From: Streptomyces vietnamensis
Lineage (GTDB): Bacteria; Actinomycetota; Actinomycetes; Streptomycetales; Streptomycetaceae
Length of the DNA: 64,000 nucleotides
Direction: 5' to 3'
Assembly: GCF_000830005.1 (NCBI RefSeq)
Contig: NZ_CP010407.1
Span: 1,703,001 to 1,767,000 of the forward strand
The notes under the pieces were generated by a model. It had not been told where the DNA came from. It saw only the letters and a program-made list of their open reading frames with translations, and did not search any database. The position numbers and the translations under genes are program-made. Below are positions 26,486 through 34,004 of the stretch, one piece after another. The stretch's first letter is position 1, and each line of letters starts with the position of its first letter.

Positions 26486-26810
26486 ATACACCTCACGGGT
26501 AGGAACGAAGAACGGCCTCACCACCCCCGCGTGGCCGGCCGTGGAGCGGGCGGGATCGGCCCGCGGGCCCGTCGCGTACGGGGATCCTTTTCGTTGAATC
26601 CCGTACCGGGTTCCGCTCCGGGCTCGCGCATGCCCTGCTCCACCAGGTGCAAACGCAAAGGTGACGGGGGTCACGCGAGCGCATCCGGGAGGGCCGGGCA
26701 CGCGGAGCGGAGGGCGCTGTCGGTGGGGGTGCGGCCTGGCCGGGGGGCAGTCTCGGTGGAGTGCGGCCTGATCCAGGGGCACTGTCAGTGGGGTGCGGCA
26801 TGATCAGGGG
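26486..26810. other. Divergent intergenic region between opuA-type operon and exonuclease
   Basis: 325 bp with no gene. It contains a Crp-like palindrome (26661-26674) and three 32-33-bp tandem repeats (26714-26811) running up to the exonuclease start. I saw no clear -10/-35 pair for the transporter operon. Confidence 0.6.
26661..26674. promoter_or_regulatory. Crp-like site
   Basis: GTGACGGGGGTCAC fits the Streptomyces Crp pattern GTG-N6-GNCAC at every fixed base. It lies about 175 bp before the ABC transporter operon and 137 bp before the exonuclease gene. Confidence 0.4.
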
Positions 26811-26811
26811 G
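26714..26811 (+). repeat. Three 32-33-bp tandem repeats before the exonuclease start
   Basis: Units 26714-26746, 26747-26778 and 26779-26811. Each has the core TCGGTGG-GTGCGGC followed by CTG or ATG and a run of G. The third unit ends at the GTG start codon, so the translation-initiation region itself appears to have been copied. Confidence 0.6.
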
Positions 26812-27731
26812 TGACGCGACGCCTGATGCTCCTCGACACCGCCAGCCTCTACTTCCGCGCATACTTCGGCGTGCCGGACTCCGTCCGGGCGCCGGACGGC
26901 ACCCCGGTGAACGCCGTGCGCGGGCTGCTCGACTTCATCACCCGGCTCGTCCAGGACCACCACCCCGACGATCTGGTGGCCTGCTGGGACGAGGACTGGC
27001 GGCCGCAGTGGCGGGTGGACCTGATCCCCTCGTACAAGGCGCACCGGGTGGCCGTGGAGACGGAGACGGGCCCGGACGAGGAGGAGATCCCGGACACGCT
27101 GTCGCCGCAGGTGCCGGTGATCGAGGAGGTCCTGGCGGCGCTCGGCATCGCGCGGGTCGGGGCGGCGGGGTACGAGGCGGACGACGTGATCGGGACGCTG
27201 GCGGGCCGCGCCGGAGGGCCCGTGGACATCGTCACCGGCGACCGCGACCTGTTCCAGCTCGTCGACGACGCCCGGGGCGTCCGCGTCCTCTACCCGCGCA
27301 AGGGCGTCGGCGACTGCGACCTGGTGGACGCGGAGCTGATCCGTACGAAGTACGGGGTGCGGCCCGACCAGTACGCGGACTTCGCGGCGCTGCGCGGGGA
27401 CACGAGCGACGGACTGCCCGGCGTGAAGGGCATCGGCGAGAAGACGGCGGCGCAGCTGATCACGGAGTACGGGGACCTGGCGGGCGTCCGGGCGGCGGCG
27501 GAGGACCCGGCGTCGAAACTGACGCCGGCGAAGCGGCGCGGGATCGTGGAGGCGGCGGCGTACCTGGACGTGGCACCGACGGTGGTGCGGGTCGCCGCCG
27601 ACGTGCCGCTCCCGGAGTTCGACCCGGCCCTGCCGACCGCCCCCCGCGACCCGGCCGCCCTGGAGGCGCTGGTGAAGCGCTGGAACCTGGGCGGCGCGGT
27701 GGGACGCCTGCTGCCGGTCCTGGAGCGCTGA
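26811..27731 (+). CDS. Stand-alone 5'-3' exonuclease (PolA N-terminal domain type)
   Basis: 306 residues from GTG 26811. It has the full PIN-like/FEN pattern: MLLDTASLYFRAYF with the first acidic metal ligand, CWDEDWRPQWRVDLIPSYKAHR, YEADDVIG, IVTGDRDLFQLV and the H3TH segment LRGDTSDGLPGVKGIGEKTAAQLI. It lacks any polymerase domain, so it is the separate exonuclease found in actinobacteria beside full-length PolA, with a likely role in RNA-primer removal or repair. The start lies at the end of three tandem repeats; the ATG 15 bp inside (before LLDTASLYF) is an alternative. Stand-alone gene. Confidence 0.92.
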   Translation: MTRRLMLLDTASLYFRAYFGVPDSVRAPDGTPVNAVRGLLDFITRLVQDHHPDDLVACWDEDWRPQWRVDLIPSYKAHRVAVETETGPDEEEIPDTLSPQVPVIEEVLAALGIARVGAAGYEADDVIGTLAGRAGGPVDIVTGDRDLFQLVDDARGVRVLYPRKGVGDCDLVDAELIRTKYGVRPDQYADFAALRGDTSDGLPGVKGIGEKTAAQLITEYGDLAGVRAAAEDPASKLTPAKRRGIVEAAAYLDVAPTVVRVAADVPLPEFDPALPTAPRDPAALEALVKRWNLGGAVGRLLPVLER

Positions 27732-27781
27732 GCGCGGGATCACACCGGCCGCACCGGGCCCCTCTTGCCACGGGATGGTAG

Positions 27782-27797
27782 CTTAGGCATACCTAAG
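27782..27797. promoter_or_regulatory. Iron box (DmdR/IdeR-type operator)
   Basis: CTTAGGCATACCTAAG is a perfect inverted repeat carrying the TTAGG...CCTAA core of DmdR1/IdeR operators. It lies 24 bp before the siderophore-interacting-protein start, so the gene should be repressed when iron is plentiful. Confidence 0.8.
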
Positions 27798-27821
27798 TAC
27801 GCAGAGTCAGGAGAATCCCTC

Positions 27822-28658
27822 GTGGCAGAGCAGCCGACCCGCAAGGCACCGAAGGCCACCGAAGCGCGTGTGGTGCACACCGAGCGGATCACTCCGCACA
27901 TGGTGCGGGTCGTGCTGGGCGGCCCCGGGCTCGACGGCTTCGCGGCGGACACGTACACCGACCACTACGTGAAGCTCCTCTTCGCCCCGGAGGGCGTCGC
28001 CTACCCGGAGCCGTTCGACGTGGAGCGGATCCGGGCGGAGTTCCCCCGGGACCAGTGGCCGACGACGCGGACGTACACGGTGCGGGCCTGGGACCCGGTC
28101 CACCGCGAGCTGACCATCGACTTCGTGGTCCACGGCGACGAGGGCCTGGCGGGCCCGTGGGCGGCGCGCGCCCAGGCGGGCGAGACGGTGCGCTTCCTCG
28201 GCCCCGGCGGCGGCTACGCGCCGGACCCGGCGGCGGACTGGCACCTGCTCGCGGGCGACGAGAGCGCCCTTCCGGCGATCGCGGTGGCCCTGGAGCAGCT
28301 GCCCGAGGGGGCGAAGGCGCACGCCTTCATCGAGATCGCGGACACGGCCGAGGAGCAGAAGCTGGCGACGGCGACGGGCATCGAGGTCACCTGGCTGCAC
28401 CGGGGCGACCGCCCGGTGGGCGAGGCGCTGGTCGAGGCGGTCACGGCCCTGGACTTCCCGGCGGGCGACGTGCACGCCTTCGTCCACGGCGAGGCGGGCT
28501 TCGTGAAGGAGCTGCGCCGGCACCTGCGGCTCGACCGGGGCGTGGCGCGCGAGCGCCTGTCGATCTCGGGCTACTGGCGCCTGGGCAAGTCGGACGAGGG
28601 CTGGCGCGCGATGAAGCGCGAGTGGAACGACCAGGTGGAGCGCGAGCAGGAGAACTGA
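27822..28658 (+). CDS. Siderophore-interacting protein (ferric-siderophore reductase)
   Basis: 278 residues from GTG 27822 with AGGAG eight bases upstream. The FAD-binding barrel includes RTYTVRAWDP and the C-terminal NAD(P)H lobe includes ESALPAIAVALEQL and ISGYWRLGKSDEGWRAMKREW, the hallmark of the ViuB/SIP family. It probably releases iron from imported ferric siderophores by reduction in the cytosol. A perfect iron box lies immediately upstream, which supports both function and regulation. It is a single-gene unit followed by a 13-bp terminator stem. Confidence 0.95.
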   Translation: MAEQPTRKAPKATEARVVHTERITPHMVRVVLGGPGLDGFAADTYTDHYVKLLFAPEGVAYPEPFDVERIRAEFPRDQWPTTRTYTVRAWDPVHRELTIDFVVHGDEGLAGPWAARAQAGETVRFLGPGGGYAPDPAADWHLLAGDESALPAIAVALEQLPEGAKAHAFIEIADTAEEQKLATATGIEVTWLHRGDRPVGEALVEAVTALDFPAGDVHAFVHGEAGFVKELRRHLRLDRGVARERLSISGYWRLGKSDEGWRAMKREWNDQVEREQEN

Positions 28659-28661
28659 GCC

Positions 28662-28694
28662 GAGGGGCGGGGCCACGCGAGGGCCCCGCCCCTC
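28662..28694. terminator. Terminator after the siderophore gene
   Basis: A perfect 13-bp inverted repeat (28662-28674 with 28682-28694), three bases after the stop codon. Confidence 0.8.
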
Positions 28695-28766
28695 CGGCCA
28701 CCTGCCCGGCCCGGGCCCGGGACCGCGAAGGCCCCAGACCCTTCGCCCCTCCGAGCCCCTTCACCT

Positions 28767-29000
28767 CCGGGCCGCTCCGCCCCACCGGGCCTCTTCACCC
28801 CCGGGCCGCTCCGCCCCCCGGGTCCCTTCACCCCCGGGCCGCTCCGCCCCCCGGGTCCCTTCACCCCCGGGCCGCCCCGCCCCCCCGGGTCCCTTCACCC
28901 CCAGGCCGCTTCCCCCCCCGTTCCCCTTCGCTCCCGGGCCGCTCCGTCCCTACGGGCCCCTTCGCCCCCCGGGCCGCTCCGTCCCCCGTACCCCTCGGGC
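28767..29000. repeat. Minisatellite of 33-34-bp units
   Basis: About seven head-to-tail units starting at 28767, 28801, 28834, 28867, 28901, 28934 and near 28968. The core is CCGGGCCGCTCCG followed by C-runs and CCCTTCACC. With the terminator this fills the 354-bp gap between the siderophore and MerR genes. Most units are 33 bp, so several frames give an 11-residue peptide repeat, but no frame has a convincing start and I do not call a gene. Confidence 0.85.
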
Positions 29001-29012
29001 CCGGCCCCTCCG

Positions 29013-29663
29013 TCAGCCCGCTCCCCCGCCCCGCAGCGCCTGGCCGAAGACCTGGTTCGAGGCGTCCATGTGGGCGAGGCGGCGCAGCGCGGAGAAGATC
29101 GCGTCGCCGAGGACCGTGCCGACGACCGCGCTCTCGACGAGCTCCTCCCGCGCCACGTACTGCGCCACGTACTCCAGATCGGCCCGCGCGACCTTCTCCG
29201 CCGCGTCCGCGTACGTGTCCAGGACCTCGACGAACCGGCTGTGCCCGAGTTCGCCGAGCGTCACGAGGGCCGCCGCGAGGGCCTCCGCCGCCGGGCCGGA
29301 CGGGTCGGTGTGCCAGCCTCGCGCCGCGATCAGCCCGGCGACCGTCTTCCGCGCCTCCTCGACGCCGTCGCCGAGGTCGCGGTCGTAGCGCGGCACCAGA
29401 GGCTTGGTCGCCGCGCCGAGCACCTCGTGCACCGGCTGCTCGGGATCGTCGACCGCGACCACCACGCCCCGGATCGCCGCCACCGACAGGCCGCCCACGT
29501 CGAGGAGCGCCCGGATCAGACGGAGCCGCTGCACGTGGGCCTCTCCGTACGAGGCCTGGTTCGGGCTCGTCAACTCCCCGGCGGGCAGCAGCCCTTCCCG
29601 TACGTAGAACTTGATCGTCGGCACCGACACCCCGGTCCTGCGACTCAACTCTCCGATGCGCAC
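29013..29663 (-). CDS. MerR-family transcriptional regulator
   Basis: 216 residues. The N-terminal winged helix MRIGELSRRTGVSVPTIKFYVREGLLPAG and RLRLIRALLDVGGLSVAAIR are typical of MerR. The C-terminal ~120 residues are helical and have no cysteine pair, so it is an organic-ligand or drug-type sensor rather than a metal sensor. It is divergent from a two-gene membrane-protein unit. The shared 120-bp region contains a set of GATAG/CTATC inverted repeats (29720-29757), the probable operator for both directions. Confidence 0.9.
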   Translation of the reverse strand: MRIGELSRRTGVSVPTIKFYVREGLLPAGELTSPNQASYGEAHVQRLRLIRALLDVGGLSVAAIRGVVVAVDDPEQPVHEVLGAATKPLVPRYDRDLGDGVEEARKTVAGLIAARGWHTDPSGPAAEALAAALVTLGELGHSRFVEVLDTYADAAEKVARADLEYVAQYVAREELVESAVVGTVLGDAIFSALRRLAHMDASNQVFGQALRGGGAG

Positions 29664-29719
29664 AGCGCGTTCACCTTCCAGTTCCCTCTCCGGTCTTGCC
29701 GACCGGCACCCCCATCATA

Positions 29720-29757
29720 GATAGTGGCGCTATCAGATAGCGGCGAGTGCCACTATC
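29720..29757. promoter_or_regulatory. Operator palindromes between MerR and membrane genes
   Basis: GATAGTGGC (29720-29728) and GCCACTATC (29749-29757) are a perfect 9-bp inverted repeat. Inside, GATAG and CTATC (29720-29734) form a second, tighter one. Nested palindromes of this type fit a MerR dimer acting between divergent genes. Confidence 0.55.
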
Positions 29758-29783
29758 CATACTTTCCCAACGGGGGGATCCGT

Positions 29784-30749
29784 ATGTCTTCACCGACTCC
29801 ACCGGCCAGGCTGCACCGCCCGCTGGTCTGGTTCTCCGCCTCGATGGGCGTCCTCGCCCTCGTCTCGGCCGTCGGCATCTTCGTCGACGACCGGATCCTG
29901 GTCGGCGTCCCGATCTGGACCAAGCCGTTCAAGTTCTCGGTCTCGTTCGTCGCCTACGGACTCACCATGGCCTGGATGCTCTCGCTGCTCCCCCGCGGCC
30001 GACGGGCCGGCTGGTGGGCCGGGACGGTGCTCACCGTCACCAGCACCATCGAGATGGCGCTGATCGTCCTCCAGGTGATCCGCGGCACCCGGAGCCACTT
30101 CAACCAGGCGACGCCCTTCGACAGCACCGTCTTCGCGATCATGGGCGCCACCGTCGTCGTGCTCTGGCTGAGCGCCCTGGTCATCGCCGTGCTCCTGCTC
30201 CGCGCCCGGATCCTCGACCGGGCCATGGCCTGGGCCGTCCGGCTGTCCTCCCTGATAGCCCTCGCGGGCGCCGCCGTGGGCTTCCTGATGGTCCGTCCGA
30301 CGCCGGAGCAGCTGGCCGTCGAGAACCCACCGGTCATCGGCGCGCACAGCGTCGGCGTGCCGGACGGCGGCCCGTCGCTGCCGGTCACCGGCTGGGCGAC
30401 CACGGGCGGCGACCTCCGCATAGCCCACTTCTTCGGCATGCACGCGCTCCAGTTGCTCCCCCTCCTCCTCATCGCCCTGACCGCCCTGGCCACCCGCTTC
30501 CCGACCCTCACCCGCCTGTCCGACGACCGAATACGCCTGCGCCTCACGCTCACGGCCTCGGCGGCGTACGCGGCCACCTTCCTCCTTCTGGCCTGGCAGG
30601 CCCTGCGCGGCCAGGCGCTCTTCGCACCGGACGGCACGACGCTCGCCGCCGCGGGAGCGATCGTGCTGCTCGGCGGAGCGGCCGCGGCACTGTCCCTCCG
30701 CACTTCCGCCACCGCCACCACCGCCCGCGCCGAGGAGCTCACGGCATGA
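29784..30749 (+). CDS. Polytopic membrane protein of unknown function
   Basis: 321 residues from ATG 29784 behind a G-run ribosome binding site. About seven to eight hydrophobic helices alternate with short loops. Notable features are IWTKPFKFSVSFVAYG near 43, HFNQATPFDSTVF near 108 and an HFFGMHALQLLPL segment near 232. I recognise no characterised family, though the His-rich loop could bind a cofactor or ligand. It overlaps the next gene by ATGA and is divergent from a MerR regulator, so the pair is probably induced together by a small molecule. Confidence 0.8.
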   Translation: MSSPTPPARLHRPLVWFSASMGVLALVSAVGIFVDDRILVGVPIWTKPFKFSVSFVAYGLTMAWMLSLLPRGRRAGWWAGTVLTVTSTIEMALIVLQVIRGTRSHFNQATPFDSTVFAIMGATVVVLWLSALVIAVLLLRARILDRAMAWAVRLSSLIALAGAAVGFLMVRPTPEQLAVENPPVIGAHSVGVPDGGPSLPVTGWATTGGDLRIAHFFGMHALQLLPLLLIALTALATRFPTLTRLSDDRIRLRLTLTASAAYAATFLLLAWQALRGQALFAPDGTTLAAAGAIVLLGGAAAALSLRTSATATTARAEELTA

Positions 30750-31195
30750 CCGGCATCCTGTTCGAGCTGACGTTCTTCCTCGCGGCGCCGGTATGGCTGC
30801 TCATGATCTTCGCGCCGCGCTGGCGGGGTACGGAACGGCTCGCGGCCTCACCACTGACCGTCCTGCCGATCCTGGTCCTCTGGGCGGTGTTCGCCGTCCC
30901 CGTCCTGCCCGAGCTGTGGGCGGCGGTCAGCAGCCCCGACATCGACACCTTCCGCGACCTCACCACCCTCGCGAACGGGGCCGCCGCCCTCTGGGCGCAG
31001 GTCATCGCCTGGGACCTCCTCCTCGGCCAGTGGATGTACCGCGAGGCCCGCCGCCTCTCGATCCCCCCACTCCTGATGGCCCCGCTCCTCCTCCTGACCA
31101 TCCTCCTCTCCCCCGTGGGCCTGTCCCTGTTCCTGGCGGTCCGAGCGACCTGGGCGACCGGGAAGAAGCAACACCCGGTCCCCGCCCCGGCGTGA
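30746..31195 (+). CDS. ABA4-like (DUF4281) membrane protein
   Basis: 149 residues from ATG 30746, overlapping the upstream stop by ATGA. Four hydrophobic helices; FELTFFLAAPVWLLMIFAPRWRGTERL and ANGAAALWAQVIAWDLLLGQWMYREA are close to the DUF4281/ABA4 family. In plants ABA4 is needed for neoxanthin formation; bacterial homologues are mostly uncharacterised membrane proteins. Coupled to the preceding polytopic membrane gene and under the same MerR control region. A role in lipid or isoprenoid chemistry is possible but not shown. Confidence 0.72.
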   Translation: MTGILFELTFFLAAPVWLLMIFAPRWRGTERLAASPLTVLPILVLWAVFAVPVLPELWAAVSSPDIDTFRDLTTLANGAAALWAQVIAWDLLLGQWMYREARRLSIPPLLMAPLLLLTILLSPVGLSLFLAVRATWATGKKQHPVPAPA

Positions 31196-31212
31196 CGGCC
31201 TACCCTGACCGG

Positions 31213-32148
31213 ATGCCGGACATCGACCGCGCCGTGGGCGCAGTACTTGGTTCCGCCGTCGGCGACGCGCTGGGCGCCCCCTTCGAGTTCGGGCTGCCCG
31301 GCGTGTTCCGGCAGCGGTTCCCGGACGGCGTCGGGGAGTTGTGCGGGGGTGGCGGCTGGGATCCGGGCGAGGCTACGGACGACACCCAGATGGCCGTCCT
31401 GCTCGGGGAGTCGCTCCTCGAACGGGGCGGCCTCGACCTGCCGGACGTCTTCGACCGCTTCCGGCGCTGGGCGGCGGCCGACCCCAAGGACATCGGGCTC
31501 CAGACCGAGCAGGTCCTCCTTGGCGGCGGCGCCTGGGACGTCGCCGCCGCGCTGCACTTCCAGGTCAACGGACGTGCAGCCGGCAACGGTTCACTGATGC
31601 GCGCCTCGACCTCGTCCGTGTACGTCGCAACGCGGGGCCGTACGGAGACGGTGACCACGACCGGTGCGGGCCTCCGCCCCGCGCCCGTGTAGGGCCTGCG
31701 CCTGACGGTGCCCGCGCGGCGCCCGCGCCCGGCTGGGCGGCGCCCTCGGCCGCCCGCCGTGTGGGCAATCGTCCCGCAGGGCGGGGCGGGTGGGCACACG
31801 GGACGGCGCCCCTAGCGGCGCCTCCGCGTACCGAGCCTGGACCCGCACCACGACCGTGCCGTACCTGCGGGTGCGGGTTCGGGCACGGAAGCCTCGGGCG
31901 CCGGCAGGGCGCGGGTCCGTTGTGCCCACCCGTTCCGCCCCAGCGGAACGACTGCCCACAACGGGGGCGGCGACACCGACACCGTCGCCGCAGTGACCGG
32001 CACCCTCGCGGGCACGGTGTACGGCCCCGACGCCATCCCCGCCCGATGGACGTCCCTCCTCCACGTCCCCCTCCCCGGCTTCGCCGGCCGGGTCCTACGC
32101 GCCGAGGACCTGCGGGACCTGGCCAAGGCTCTGGCCACGGGGCACTGA
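31213..32148 (+). pseudogene. Broken ADP-ribosylglycohydrolase gene, interrupted by repeat element B
   Basis: The N-terminal part starts at ATG 31213 and carries AVLGSAVGDALGAPFEFG, the metal motif EATDDTQMAV and AAGNGSLMRAS, diagnostic of DraG-type ADP-ribosyl hydrolases. After about 31640 similarity stops, and an in-frame TAG closes the frame at 31692. The C-terminal end resumes near 31965 with GGDTDTVAAVTGTLAGTVYG and runs to a TGA at 32148, in the same frame. The missing middle, roughly 100-150 residues in family members, has been replaced by the ~209-bp double-hairpin element and its tail. The intact protein would remove ADP-ribose from a macromolecule; this copy should be inactive. Confidence 0.85.
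31757..31964 (-). mobile_element. Double-hairpin repeat element, copy B
   Basis: A 208-bp inverted copy of the element at 19642-19850. Left hairpin (31757-31801): CCGTGTG/CACACGG outside, GTCCCGC/GCGGGGC inside with one G-U pair, loop AGG. Right hairpin (31917-31964): CCGTTGTG/CACAACGG and GTTCCGC/GCGGAAC, with GGCAGTC in place of GGCAATC. The T-type and C-type hairpins keep their identities at opposite ends, so orientation is defined. It lies inside the ADP-ribosylglycohydrolase pseudogene; the right end abuts the Gly-Gly codons of the GGDTDT motif. Confidence 0.7.
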
Positions 32149-32161
32149 ACCCGCCGAACCG

Positions 32162-32399
32162 TCAGGCGGCCGCCCGCTTACGGGCCGTGAGCTGGAAGAG
32201 CGTCGCCGCCGTCGCCGCCCGCGAGGTCGAGGATCCGCAGCGGCCCGTCCCCGGGGCCCTCCCCGCCCCCGGGCCCCTCGTCGAGGTGGCGCAGCAGGTT
32301 CGCCTCGGCGAGCGTGTAGCGGAGGCGGCCCCAGGGGGCTTCCTGCCATTCCTGCCAGGTGGCCATCGCGGTGTCGAACTTCTCGGGATCTTGAGCCAT
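32162..32399 (-). pseudogene. Deleted SAM-dependent methyltransferase remnant
   Basis: From ATG 32399 the frame reads MAQDPEKFDTAMATWQEWQ and reaches the SAM-binding start RILDLAGGDGGDAL, then ends by frameshift at HGP. The end of the intact protein is still present in the next frame as LFQLTARKRAAA with its TGA at 32162. The catalytic middle is gone, and the junction is at the GGDGGDAL codons. It is 13 bp from the equally broken ADP-ribosylglycohydrolase gene and convergent with it, so one deletion-prone region has damaged both. Confidence 0.75.
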
Positions 32400-32429
32400 T
32401 CCGCGACGATAGCCGCACCCCACCGAGGC

Positions 32430-33836
32430 TCAGCTGCGGGCGTGGACCGTGGCCAGGACGTCCCGGTCCGGCTGGAGCGTGAGGCTGGGGACCGGGCGTA
32501 TCTCCTCGGCCGTGAGGTCCAGGTGGTAGCGGCGGGCGAGGACCGCGAGGACGAGGACCGCCTCGACGAGGGCGAAGCGGGTGCCCAGGCAGACGCGGGG
32601 GCCGCCGCCGAAGGGGTACCAGGCGTACTCCGGTATCTGCTCGGCCGGTTCGCCGTCGTCTCCCGTGAGCCAGCGCTCGGGGCGGAAGGCCTCGGCGTCC
32701 CCGTACCAGCGGGGGTCCCGGTGCGTGGCCCACTGGCTGGACCAGACGCGGGTCCCGGCGGGGACGGGGGCGCCGCCGAGGGTGGCGCCCTCCTTGGCTG
32801 TGCCGGTGAGGAGCCAGATCGTCGGGTAGAGCCGGAGGGTCTCCTTGATGACGGCCTGGGTGTACGTGAGCGAGGCGTAGTCGTCGTACCCGGGCTCGTG
32901 GTCGGCGAGGACCCGGTCGAGTTCCCCGGTGAGGGCTTCGCGGACCCGGGGGTTGCGGGACAGCAGGTACCAGGCCCAGACGAGGGTGGAGCTGGTGGTC
33001 TCGTGGCCGCCGATGTAGAGGGTGACGGTCTCGTCGCGGATCTCCTGGTCCGAGAGGGGCGCACCCGACTCGTCCCGGGCGGCGAGCAGTCGGCTGAGGA
33101 GGTCGGGGCGTTCCGTGTCGCCGTCGCGGTGGCGGGAGACGACGCGGGAGACCTCCGCGTCGATGACGGCCGTCGCGCGCTTGATGCGGGCGCGTCCCGG
33201 GGTGGGCACCCAGTCGGGCAGCACCGCTCCGATGCCGCTGAACTCGGCGCCGATCTCCTTCTGCGCGATGTCCATCGCCTGCCCGATGGCTTCGGCGTCG
33301 GCGGCGGTGTCGACGCCGAAGATGGTGCGGACGGCGATGAGTTGGGTGAGGGCGGCCATCTCCTTCTTGATGTCGACCTGCTGTCCGTCGGCCCAGCGGT
33401 CGGCGAGGTCCACGGCGCACTCGGTCATCGTCGCCGCGTAGGAGCGGACCTGCTTGGGGCGGACGGAGGGCTGGACGAGGGAGCGCTTGCGTCGCCAGTC
33501 GGCTCCCTTGGAGACGATGACGCCGTTGCCGAGGAGGGTGCGGAAGGCGATGCCGAGGTCCGGCTGGTCGAAGCTGCGCTCGATCTCCGTGAGGAGTTCG
33601 CCGACGGTGTCGGGGTGGGCGATGAAGAGGGACCGTTTGCCTCCGAAGCGCCAGCGCACGAAGTCACCGCGCCCCCGGAGCAGTTCGAAGAAGGCGAGGG
33701 GGTCCTTGCCGAAGGCGGGGAGGTTGCCGAGGAGGGGCACACCTCGCGGTCCGTCGGCGAAGACCGGAGCGGGCGCCCGGCCCGCCGGCTTCCCCTCGTC
33801 TCGCGTCCCTGCGTCCGGACCTGCCTGCGTGGCCAT
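32430..33836 (-). CDS. Cytochrome P450
   Basis: 468 residues from ATG 33836 with GGGGAGG upstream; longer than most soluble actinomycete P450s (about 400). The I-helix motif is GGHETTSS, the ExxR pair is in KETLRLYP, and the haem loop is FGGGPRVCLG with Cys416. The sequence style (WYPFGGGPRVCLGTRFAL) is closer to CYP4/CYP102-like fatty-acid or terpenoid hydroxylases than to CYP105/107. It needs a separate electron donor; the nearest ferredoxin gene is 19 kb away at 52560 and not obviously linked. Substrate unknown. Two DnaA boxes lie upstream. Confidence 0.93.
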   Translation of the reverse strand: MATQAGPDAGTRDEGKPAGRAPAPVFADGPRGVPLLGNLPAFGKDPLAFFELLRGRGDFVRWRFGGKRSLFIAHPDTVGELLTEIERSFDQPDLGIAFRTLLGNGVIVSKGADWRRKRSLVQPSVRPKQVRSYAATMTECAVDLADRWADGQQVDIKKEMAALTQLIAVRTIFGVDTAADAEAIGQAMDIAQKEIGAEFSGIGAVLPDWVPTPGRARIKRATAVIDAEVSRVVSRHRDGDTERPDLLSRLLAARDESGAPLSDQEIRDETVTLYIGGHETTSSTLVWAWYLLSRNPRVREALTGELDRVLADHEPGYDDYASLTYTQAVIKETLRLYPTIWLLTGTAKEGATLGGAPVPAGTRVWSSQWATHRDPRWYGDAEAFRPERWLTGDDGEPAEQIPEYAWYPFGGGPRVCLGTRFALVEAVLVLAVLARRYHLDLTAEEIRPVPSLTLQPDRDVLATVHARS

Positions 33837-33911
33837 GCGCGTCCCCTCCCCAACCGGCTTCCCCTGCTTGCGAGTCCATGCAAGCGGAAGCCCGGGCCCC
33901 CGCGCCACCCC

Positions 33912-33934
33912 TGTGGACAACGACCTGTGGACAA
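33912..33934 (-). promoter_or_regulatory. Two perfect DnaA boxes
   Basis: TGTGGACAA occurs at 33912-33920 and 33926-33934, i.e. TTGTCCACA twice on the minus strand, the preferred Streptomyces DnaA box. They are 14 bp apart, between the P450 start and the helicase terminator. They may be a DnaA-titrating or DnaA-regulated site; no replication gene is adjacent. Confidence 0.5.
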
Positions 33935-33953
33935 CCGCCCCCAACGGCATGAC

Positions 33954-33987
33954 AAGGGGCCCGTGGCGCACCCGCCACGGGCCCCTT
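33954..33987. terminator. Terminator after the helicase gene
   Basis: A perfect 15-bp inverted repeat (33954-33968 with 33973-33987, 4-nt loop), 18 bp beyond the helicase stop. Confidence 0.85.
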
Positions 33988-34004
33988 CCCGGACTACCGG
34001 TCCG

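Noticed and set aside
28767..29000. Evenly spaced repeats that look like a CRISPR array
   Set aside because: Units are head-to-tail without unique spacers, and no cas genes are nearby.
32430..33836. P450 as part of a rar-type conservon
   Set aside because: None of the expected small conservon proteins (histidine-kinase-like, GTPase) is beside it, and the P450 is of a different subgroup.
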